Source of the DNA: an uncultured beta proteobacterium | Lineage (GTDB): Bacteria > Pseudomonadota > Gammaproteobacteria > Burkholderiales > Burkholderiaceae_C | NCBI GenBank assembly: GCA_903897925.1 | Contig: CAIUDG010000080.1 | Location: forward strand, 100,126 to 164,125 | Direction: 5' to 3' | DNA length: 64,000 bases | In this document: positions 57,083-64,000 of the stretch, one piece after another | Numbering within the stretch: the stretch's first letter is position 1 | Layout of the letters: each line of letters begins with the position of its first letter | Program-made: the position numbers and the translations under genes | Notes under the pieces: generated by a model | What the model saw: only the letters and a program-made list of their open reading frames with translations | Databases searched by the model: none | What the model was told of the DNA's origin: nothing

Positions 57083-59320
57083 ATGAATAAATACAGCGGT
57101 AAGCGCGCAGCGAATAGCGTACTTCCACTCGCAATTCTCTGCCTTGCGCTGCAATCAGCGTGGGCCCAGACAGTTCCTGAAGCGGGTGTATTGCGACAAC
57201 AGTTTGAACGCGACAAACTGCCGGCGCAGCCGCAAGTTGAGGCGCCACGGCTCAACCTGGAAACACCCGAACTCAGTGCTCCGACCGGTACTGCCACGCT
57301 GGTCCGGGAGTTTCGTTTTACCGGCAATCAGCGCATCGCCAGCGATGTGCTGGCCCGGGCGCTGGTGCATTACCTGGACAAGCAGCTTGACTTCAGTCAA
57401 CTGCAGCTGGCGGCAGCGGCGGTGGCGCAGGTGTATCGCGACGCCGGCTGGGTCGTCAATGTCAGTTTGCCAAAGCAGGATGTGACCGATGGGGTGGTCA
57501 CTTTCCGTGTCGTTGAAGCCATTTTTGCCGGCGTAAAGATCGAAGGTCCGGTGGCCAGCCGGGTGCGTCCGGAAGAAGTGGTGGCACGCATCGAAGCGCA
57601 GCAAAAAGTTGGCGCGCCCCTGAATGCCGATGCGGTGGACCGTGCGCTGCTGATAGCCGGCGACCTGCCGGGTATCAGTGTCACGGGCGACTTGCGTGAA
57701 GGCGCCCGCGAAGGTGAAACCGAGCTGGTCTTGATGGTCTCGAACCAGCCCTTGCTGAGCGGTGAAATAGGTCTGGACAATACAGGTGCACGCTCCACCG
57801 GCGAGAACCGTGTCACCCTGTCCAGCAATTTGAATAGCCCGCTGGGTCTGGGTGACCAGTTCAGCCTGAACGTCATTCATACCGACGGCAGTGATTACAG
57901 CCAGCTCAGCTATAGCCTGCCGGTGGATAACTACGGAACGCGCGCCAGTGTCAACCTGTCGGAACTGTATTACCGCCTGATAGGCTCCGATTTTGCGGCG
58001 CTCAATGGCAGCGGCAATTCGACCAGCGCAGGTATTGATCTGAGTTATCCCTTGCTGCGCGCGCGCCAGGAAAATCTATCCGCAAACTTTGGTTTGCAAA
58101 ACAAGACATTCCATAACGACGCGGCGGGCGTCGTGCAATCGGACTACTCTGACATGGTCTGGAATATTGGCTTGAACAGCAATTGGTTTGACGACGTGGC
58201 TGGCGGCGGAACCAACAGCATGGAACTGACCTGGTACTCCGGATATTTGAATCAAGGAATTCTGGATGTCGCAGAAAACCCCTATTTCAACGGCACGTTC
58301 GACAAACTTCACTACACCCTGGCACGCCAGCAATCGGTGACGGACACGGTGTCGTTCTCGGCCACTCTGGCCGGACAGGTTGCCAGCCATGACCTGGATA
58401 CATCGGAACGCCTGTATCTGGGCGGTGCCACCGGCGTGCGGGCATACCCGGCCAACGAAGGTGGTGGCAGCACTGGGCAACTGCTGAATCTGGAGCTGCG
58501 TCAGCGCTTGCCGTTCAACCTGATGTTGAGCGGCTTTTATGACTGGGGCTATCTGGCCAATTCGGCCAACATCGGTCCCAGCTATGAACTCAAGGGCTAT
58601 GGCGCTGCCGTGAACTGGACTGCCGATTCCGGTGCCACTGTCAAACTCACCTACGCCCACCGCGATGGTGACAATCCGAACCCGACCTCGCATGGCATGG
58701 ACCAGGACGGCAGCCTGGTCAAGGACCGCTGGTGGCTGACCTTGACGGTGCCCTTCGGCTACAACCCGCAAGTGCCGGTGGCCGTGGCCGCAACGGCCCC
58801 TGCGCCGGCCCTGGTGGTCGAGCCACCGGTGTCGGCCCACACCAACACCACGGTGGCCGAACTGGCACCGGTGTTGCCGGTGCAAGCGCAGGCAGCGGCA
58901 CCTGCTGCCGTCGCCGAAGCGCCGGCCGTGGCCAGCGCGCCGGCCGCTCAGCCGGTGCAGCAGGACGATGCCCAAATGCAGATTGCCGCGATCCAGCAGA
59001 CCCTGAGCGCCTGGGTTCAGGCCTGGCAGCGGGCGGACGTGGATAGCTATTTGGGCTTTTATGACGCCAATTTTGTTCCGGCCAAGGGCATGGACCGCGC
59101 GCATTGGAAGGCCCAGCGCACGCAGCGCTTGAGCCACGCCGGACATATTCAAATTACCGCATTGGCGGCGCGTGTGCGCATTCAGGGTGATCAGGCCACG
59201 GTCGATTTTGACCAGTCCTACAAGGCGACGAATTACCAGGACAAGGTGCACAAGACCCTGGAGTTGCGTCGCAGTGGGGACCAGTGGCGCATTGTCAGCG
59301 AGAGCGCCAGCGCGCACTGA
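57083..59320 (+). CDS. TpsB transporter (FhaC/ShlB family) with C-terminal NTF2-like domain
   Basis: The 745-residue protein has a signal peptide (about 1-28), two POTRA domains (about 70-230; LVREFRFTGNQRIASDVLAR starts the first) and a 16-strand barrel to about residue 558. The L6 loop motif appears as VRAY (452-455) where VRGY/F is usual. After the barrel comes a Pro/Ala/Val-rich linker (about 565-627) and an NTF2-like domain (628-745: TLSAWVQAWQRADVDSYLGFY and DKVHKTLELRRSGDQWRIVSE), resembling the Cds6 C-terminal group. TpsB proteins normally end at the barrel. It exports the TpsA encoded next. Confidence 0.9.
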   Translation: MNKYSGKRAANSVLPLAILCLALQSAWAQTVPEAGVLRQQFERDKLPAQPQVEAPRLNLETPELSAPTGTATLVREFRFTGNQRIASDVLARALVHYLDKQLDFSQLQLAAAAVAQVYRDAGWVVNVSLPKQDVTDGVVTFRVVEAIFAGVKIEGPVASRVRPEEVVARIEAQQKVGAPLNADAVDRALLIAGDLPGISVTGDLREGAREGETELVLMVSNQPLLSGEIGLDNTGARSTGENRVTLSSNLNSPLGLGDQFSLNVIHTDGSDYSQLSYSLPVDNYGTRASVNLSELYYRLIGSDFAALNGSGNSTSAGIDLSYPLLRARQENLSANFGLQNKTFHNDAAGVVQSDYSDMVWNIGLNSNWFDDVAGGGTNSMELTWYSGYLNQGILDVAENPYFNGTFDKLHYTLARQQSVTDTVSFSATLAGQVASHDLDTSERLYLGGATGVRAYPANEGGGSTGQLLNLELRQRLPFNLMLSGFYDWGYLANSANIGPSYELKGYGAAVNWTADSGATVKLTYAHRDGDNPNPTSHGMDQDGSLVKDRWWLTLTVPFGYNPQVPVAVAATAPAPALVVEPPVSAHTNTTVAELAPVLPVQAQAAAPAAVAEAPAVASAPAAQPVQQDDAQMQIAAIQQTLSAWVQAWQRADVDSYLGFYDANFVPAKGMDRAHWKAQRTQRLSHAGHIQITALAARVRIQGDQATVDFDQSYKATNYQDKVHKTLELRRSGDQWRIVSESASAH

Positions 59321-59386
59321 TGGCAGCCGCACTTTGAATCTGGCATGACGAATTCAGACACTCTGTCGATCTCGTATTTATCGGCT

Positions 59387-59414
59387 ATCCGTGCCTGCGC
59401 CAAGGCGCACGGAT
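59387..59414 (+). terminator. Bulged hairpin between tpsB and tpsA
   Basis: ATCCGTGC-CTGC-GCC pairs with GGCGCACGGAT, leaving a four-base bulge. There is no T-run. It may lower read-through into the very long tpsA gene or stabilise the tpsB mRNA. Confidence 0.45.
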
Positions 59415-59457
59415 GGCCAGCTGTTTTGTTAACACGTTTCCTTCAAAAGGCCACTTC

Positions 59458-62400
59458 ATGAATAACGCCTACCGCCTCGTCTGGAACGAAAGCGCCCAAG
59501 CCTGGGTGGCCGTAGCTGAATTTGTATCGTCATGCGGCAAGGGTATATCTGCTGGCCGTTTGATGCGCCGCGCTACGCGTGCGCTGGCCGTGCTGGCAGC
59601 CGGCACGCTTGCCGCTGGTCTGGCGCTGGCGGCGCCACCGGCGCCGCTGCAGCTGCCCACGGCGGGCCAGCTGGTCGCTGGTCAGGCCAGCATTGCCCAA
59701 AGCACGGGCGCCGCCGGTGCGACCATGAATGTGACCCAGACCAGCAACAGTGCAGCCATCAACTGGCAGACATTTAATGTTGGCAGCAATGCGCAGGTCA
59801 ACTTCAAGCAGCCGTCGAGCAGCAGCGTTATTTTGAATAATGTGGCGGACAGCAATCCGAGCCAGATATTCGGCCGCATTACTGCCAACGGCCAGGTTTT
59901 TCTGTCCAACCCCAGCGGTATCTATTTCGGACCTGGCTCGAGCGTTAATGTGGGTGGTCTGGTGGCTACCACGCACAGCATCAGCCTGAGCGATTTCATG
60001 GCGGGCAACATGGGCTTCGCGCGCGGCGCGGCTACCGGCTCGGTGATCAACCAAGGTCAGCTGGTGAGCGCACTGGGCGGCTATATTGCCTTGCTGGCGC
60101 CGTCCGTGGTGAACCAGGGCGTGATCATTGCCCAGACCGGCACGGTGGCGCTGGCCTCGGGTGAAGCCATTGTTTTGCACATTGACAACGGCACGACGCT
60201 GGCCGGAGTGACGGTCAGCCCGAGTCTGATTCAAGCCCTGGTGGACAACCAGGCGGCAGTGCTGGCACCGGGCGGGCTGATTATTTTGAGCGCGCAGGCC
60301 GTCAATAGCGTGCTTGGTGGCGTGGTGAAAAACAGTGGCACGCTGACTGCCACTGGCATGGCGCAGCATGCCGGTCGTATTGTGCTGGAGGCATCGGACA
60401 CGATTCAAAACAGCGGCAGCATCGACGCCAGTGCGGGTGCTGACGGCAGCCCGGCCGGCAGTATTCGCCTGAGCGCCGCTATGGTACAAAACTCCGGCAC
60501 CTTGCAAGCCAGCGGCAACAGCGTGAATGCGGCCAGCGCCGTTGGCGGTAGCCTGCAGGTGGCCGCTGCCAACTTCGTGCAAACCATTACCGGCGTCATC
60601 AATTTGAGTGCGCCGCAACAGGGTGGTCAGCTCAGTGTCAATGCCAGTGCGGCTATTCAACTGGCCGGCAGCGTGGATGCCAGCGCCAGCGCCGACACCA
60701 CGGCAGCCGGTGGTGCCAGCCAGGGCGGCAGCGTCAGTCTGGCCAGCGGCGGCAACATTACTTTGAGCAGTGCCAGCATTCGAGCCGACGCTGCGCAGGG
60801 CGGACAAGTCAGCATACAAGCTGGCCAGCCCGCACCCGGCAACGCGCCTACAGCGCCGCAGCAACCGCAGCCGGGTAGCCAGCTGGCCTTGCTGGGCAGC
60901 ACCCAAATCAGCGTGCGCGGACGCCGTGGCGCTGGCGGTAGCGTAACCTTGCTGGGCGACGACCTGCAACTCAACGACAACACGGCGCTGGACGCCAGCG
61001 GCGCTACTGGTGGCGGCACGCTCAATGTCGGCAGTGGCTGGGAGGGTGGCGGTGCTCTGTACCAAGCCACCACCGTGAGCGTGGCACAAGGCGTCAGCCT
61101 GAACGCCAGTGCCACCGACAACGGCTCCGGCGGAACCGTGGTGGTGCGCAGTGATGTCAGCAACCCGAATAGCGTTACCAATGTGTACGGCACTATTTTG
61201 GCGACCGGTGCTGGCAGCGGCGACGGTGGACGGATTGAAACCTCCGGTTTTCTGCTGGATGTGACTGGCTTGACGCTGAATGCAGCCGCGCCGCATGGTG
61301 CGGCGGGCCTGTGGTTGCTCGATCCGAATACCGTGGATATCGTGACCTCCGGTACCGGAACCCTGACCTCCAACAGTTATAGCAACTCGGTGTCGTCGAC
61401 GATTTCTGCGTCAACGATATCGACCGCATTGTCGGGCGGCAACAGCGTCACCATCACCAATACCGGCACCATGGGTGACGTGAATGTCGATGCGGCAATC
61501 ACCAAGACCGGTGGTGGCACTGCGACCCTGACCTTGAACGCGGTTGATTCGGTGGTGATCAACCAGCCGATTTCCAGTACCAGCGGCGCACTGAATGTGG
61601 TGCTGAAGGCCGATACCGGCCATGTGGGTACCGGTATCGTCATGCTTAACAGCAGTATCAGCACCAATGGTGGCCTGATTCAGTTTGGCGATGGTTCTAC
61701 CGCTACGGTGAATGGTGTCTCCACCATGGTCGGCGGCGATGTCTATGTGCAGGGCAGTACCGCGATCAGCCTGACCACCGGTGGTTCTGGTGCCACCACG
61801 GGCGGTAGTGTCACTATCTGGGGCCAGATGGCGGTGGCCAATGCCAACGGCATGACGGTAGATACCACAACCGGCAGTACCAATGGGGGGGCTATTAATT
61901 TCAAGGGTGCGCTGGACTCCGGCAACACCTTTTCGCTGTACACCACCACGTTGACATGGAATGCGGCGTTCGCGTCTACGGCCATCATGTCGGGTACCGG
62001 CGCCAACGTTGGCGATACCTATCTGGCAACCATTGATTCGCGCATCATTAACGCGGTGGCGAGCTATACCTCGCAATACGCCGCGGCATGGCTGGGGGCC
62101 AAGCGGCTTGCGGGTGCGCCTTATAACATCTGGGTCTGGGCCGACGGGCCGGACGGTTTGATGAATGGCGGGCTAGGCAAGCAATTTTTTACGCAGGCGG
62201 GCTCCACCACCACCAACCCGGGGGGCGGCACCGCCTATAACGGTGCATATATCAACTGGAATGCTGGCGAACCGAACGACTACCAGGCCGCCAATCTGAC
62301 GGTTTACAACGAATCGTCGATGCAGTTTGTGGGCACGGCAGGGCAGTGGAATGACCTGTCTCCGACCACCGGAGGCTCATTGCCGTCGGTGGTTGAAAAG

Positions 62401-64000
62401 AACATGGCGGCGGCGTCGCTCACGGTCAATGCCGGCAACGGAACTGTGACCTTCGGCGGCGCCATTGGCGCGGTTAAAGCCTTGAATGTGCTGAATATTA
62501 CCGGTGGCACCATTGCGTTGCCAGCCTCTCCGGTGATTAATACGACTGGCTCGCAGACCTATAACGGGCAGGTGACTTCCGGTGGGGTCAACAAAAATAT
62601 CATTACCATCGCGGCGCCCAATTTGACGGGCTCGTATGGCGATGTATCCACCACCACCACATTCACGGCAGTATGTACCGCCGGCACCGGAGCCAATTGC
62701 AGCACGGTGACCAATGGGACGGTGACGATTGGCAGCCCCCTGTGGTCGACCAACAACTACCTGAACAAGGGTCTGTATACGCTCACCGCTTCGGGCTATA
62801 GCTCGTCCAGCAGCTCGGACCTGATTGTGTATAACTCGGGTTCCGAGCTGATCAATCCGAAAGCTCTGACGATTACCGGCCTGACCGGCAGTCGCGCCTA
62901 CAACGGCTCTACCGCTATTACCTTGACCGGTACAGCGGCCCTGAGCGGACTGATTGGCAGCGAAACCCTGACCCTGGGCGGCAGCAGCACCTCGGGTACG
63001 CTGGCCAGCAGCAGTGTCGGTTCCCAAGCCGTCACCACGGCGCTTACTATCAGCGATGGTAGCAACGGTGGAGTTGCCAGTAACTACACGATCAACAACA
63101 CCTCAGTCACAGCGACCATTACGGCGGCACCGGTGACGGTGACGGCCAGCAACGTCACCAAAACGTATGGCCAGACACCGGTTTTGTCATCGACGGCGTT
63201 TACTGCCACCGGCATGCAAAATGGGGAAACCATTGGCAGCGTCACCGAAACCAGTGCAGGTACCTCGGCCACTGCGGCAGTGGGCTCCTATGCGATTACG
63301 CCCAGTGCCGCTACCGGCGGCACCTTTACCGCCAGCAACTACAGCATCACCTATGCAAGCACCGGCAGTGTGACGGTGAACGCCGCAGCGCTGACGGTGA
63401 CCTCCAGCAACGCGACCAAGAGTTATGGCCAGACACCGACACTGACAGCGTTTACCAACAGTGCGCTGCAAAATGGTGAGACCATTGGCAGCGTGACCGA
63501 AACCAGTAGCGGTACCTCGGCCACTGCGGCAGTGGGTTCTTATGCGATTACGCCGAGTGCCGCTACTGGTGGCACTTTCACGGCCAGCAACTACAACATT
63601 AGCTATGTCAGCACGGGCAACCTGTCGGTGACGGCAGCCCCGGTGACGGTGACGGCCAGCAATGTGAGCAAGACTTATGGCCAGACGCCGACGCTGTTGT
63701 CTACCGCGTTCACTGCTACCGGTCTGCAAAACGGTGAAACCATTGGTGGCGTGACCGAAGCCAGTGCGGGCACCTCGGCCACTGCGGCAGTGGGTTCCTA
63801 TGCGATCACACCTAGTGCTGCTACCGGTGGCACCTTCACGGCCAGCAACTACAGCATCACGTATGCGACCACTGGCAGCGTGACGGTGACGGCAGCCCCG
63901 GTGACGGTGACGGCCAGCAATGTCACCAAAACGTATGGCCAGACACCGACGCTGTTGTCCACGGCGTTTACTGCTACCGGTCTGCAAAATGGTCAAACCA
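59458..64000 (+). CDS. TpsA filamentous-haemagglutinin-type adhesin (partial, open at right edge)
   Basis: From ATG 59458 the frame stays open to the window end (1514 residues so far). An extended signal peptide region (MNNAYRLVWNESAQAWVAVAE) precedes a normal hydrophobic signal (about 41-62). The TPS secretion domain (about 65-320) has the NPSGIYFGPG motif at 151-160, a variant of NPNGI. Beta-helical repeats follow to about residue 840, then a C-type-lectin-like domain (852-981), a YDG-like module (about 1133-1221) and MBG-type repeats from 1222. It is the surface or secreted adhesin exported by the TpsB encoded just upstream. Confidence 0.92.
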   Translation, partial: MNNAYRLVWNESAQAWVAVAEFVSSCGKGISAGRLMRRATRALAVLAAGTLAAGLALAAPPAPLQLPTAGQLVAGQASIAQSTGAAGATMNVTQTSNSAAINWQTFNVGSNAQVNFKQPSSSSVILNNVADSNPSQIFGRITANGQVFLSNPSGIYFGPGSSVNVGGLVATTHSISLSDFMAGNMGFARGAATGSVINQGQLVSALGGYIALLAPSVVNQGVIIAQTGTVALASGEAIVLHIDNGTTLAGVTVSPSLIQALVDNQAAVLAPGGLIILSAQAVNSVLGGVVKNSGTLTATGMAQHAGRIVLEASDTIQNSGSIDASAGADGSPAGSIRLSAAMVQNSGTLQASGNSVNAASAVGGSLQVAAANFVQTITGVINLSAPQQGGQLSVNASAAIQLAGSVDASASADTTAAGGASQGGSVSLASGGNITLSSASIRADAAQGGQVSIQAGQPAPGNAPTAPQQPQPGSQLALLGSTQISVRGRRGAGGSVTLLGDDLQLNDNTALDASGATGGGTLNVGSGWEGGGALYQATTVSVAQGVSLNASATDNGSGGTVVVRSDVSNPNSVTNVYGTILATGAGSGDGGRIETSGFLLDVTGLTLNAAAPHGAAGLWLLDPNTVDIVTSGTGTLTSNSYSNSVSSTISASTISTALSGGNSVTITNTGTMGDVNVDAAITKTGGGTATLTLNAVDSVVINQPISSTSGALNVVLKADTGHVGTGIVMLNSSISTNGGLIQFGDGSTATVNGVSTMVGGDVYVQGSTAISLTTGGSGATTGGSVTIWGQMAVANANGMTVDTTTGSTNGGAINFKGALDSGNTFSLYTTTLTWNAAFASTAIMSGTGANVGDTYLATIDSRIINAVASYTSQYAAAWLGAKRLAGAPYNIWVWADGPDGLMNGGLGKQFFTQAGSTTTNPGGGTAYNGAYINWNAGEPNDYQAANLTVYNESSMQFVGTAGQWNDLSPTTGGSLPSVVEKNMAAASLTVNAGNGTVTFGGAIGAVKALNVLNITGGTIALPASPVINTTGSQTYNGQVTSGGVNKNIITIAAPNLTGSYGDVSTTTTFTAVCTAGTGANCSTVTNGTVTIGSPLWSTNNYLNKGLYTLTASGYSSSSSSDLIVYNSGSELINPKALTITGLTGSRAYNGSTAITLTGTAALSGLIGSETLTLGGSSTSGTLASSSVGSQAVTTALTISDGSNGGVASNYTINNTSVTATITAAPVTVTASNVTKTYGQTPVLSSTAFTATGMQNGETIGSVTETSAGTSATAAVGSYAITPSAATGGTFTASNYSITYASTGSVTVNAAALTVTSSNATKSYGQTPTLTAFTNSALQNGETIGSVTETSSGTSATAAVGSYAITPSAATGGTFTASNYNISYVSTGNLSVTAAPVTVTASNVSKTYGQTPTLLSTAFTATGLQNGETIGGVTEASAGTSATAAVGSYAITPSAATGGTFTASNYSITYATTGSVTVTAAPVTVTASNVTKTYGQTPTLLSTAFTATGLQNGQT
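62011..62400 (+). other. C-type-lectin-like domain inside TpsA
   Basis: TpsA residues 852-981. The segment opens with GDTYLATIDSRIINAVAS and AWLGAKR, continues with WVWADGPDG, then INWNAGEPND (E938-P939-N940) and GQWNDLSP (W964-N965-D966), ending SVVEK. The EPN and WND motifs are the calcium- and sugar-binding signature of C-type lectins; EPN is associated with mannose-type specificity in animal lectins. The usual disulfide cysteines are absent, as is common in bacterial versions. Confidence 0.8.
62854..63120 (+). other. YDG-like module of TpsA
   Basis: TpsA residues about 1133-1221 begin NPKALTITGLTGSRAYNGST, the pattern of the YDG module that commonly precedes MBG repeats in filamentous adhesins. 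Confidence 0.55.
63121..64000 (+). repeat. MBG-type tandem repeats in TpsA
   Basis: Units of 84-86 residues begin at nucleotides 63121, 63379, 63631 and 63889, each opening with a version of AAPVTVTASNVTKTYGQTP. Long stretches such as SATAAVGSYAITPSAATGGT are identical between units. The array continues past the window edge, so the copy number is unknown. Confidence 0.92.

Noticed and set aside
59530..61296. A 588-codon minus-strand frame opposite TpsA
   Set aside because: It mirrors the repetitive TpsA coding sequence; no motif or ribosome-binding site.

Overview
The window is a high-GC chromosomal stretch of a betaproteobacterium, most likely Burkholderiales and probably a Comamonadaceae relative of Rhodoferax. 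This is inferred from the NifH subtype, the polyglycine lipoprotein N-terminus, the ETF-QO, short-chain dehydrogenase and GcvTHP families, and the many PAS/GGDEF/EAL proteins. No prophage, CRISPR array, rRNA or intact insertion sequence was seen.

Layout. 1-16 kb is mostly core metabolism: a LysR regulator divergent from a class III (DODA-like) dioxygenase; a glycine-cleavage operon gcvT-gcvH-gcvP preceded by a tandem glycine riboswitch, with a PlpD-type phospholipase autotransporter gene only 20 nt downstream; ETF-ubiquinone oxidoreductase; two short-chain dehydrogenases; tRNA-Val(GAC) with a good intrinsic terminator; a tiny GTG-start lipoprotein; a CDP-diacylglycerol pyrophosphatase; and a D,D-carboxypeptidase. 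16-31 kb is a dense signalling island: an EAL remnant, a degenerate receiver, a CZB zinc-sensor protein, a lone Hpt protein, a NarL-type regulator, a periplasmic sensor overlapping a membrane hybrid kinase, an HD-GYP regulator, a FIST sensor overlapping a multi-PAS hybrid kinase, and a hemerythrin-fused hybrid kinase.

31-35 kb is a nitrogen-fixation accessory patch. The two molybdenum-storage subunits (mosB, mosA) lie next to a solitary nifH that has a clear NifA activator site and a sigma-54 promoter but no nifD or nifK after it. 35-50 kb carries an AhpD-like protein divergent from a LysR regulator, a uracil-DNA glycosylase-family protein, three c-di-GMP enzymes, an unusual LuxR-HTH/alpha-beta-hydrolase fusion and a large polyglycine lipoprotein.

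50-57 kb is a tightly overlapped exporter operon (membrane-fusion protein, double ATPase, two ABC-2 permeases, outer-membrane factor). 57-64 kb is a two-partner secretion locus. The TpsB pore carries an extra C-terminal NTF2-like domain, and the very large TpsA adhesin, open at the right edge, contains a C-type-lectin-like domain with EPN and WND motifs followed by MBG-type tandem repeats. These two domain architectures, the HTH-hydrolase fusion and the orphan nifH with Mo storage are the most interesting items.
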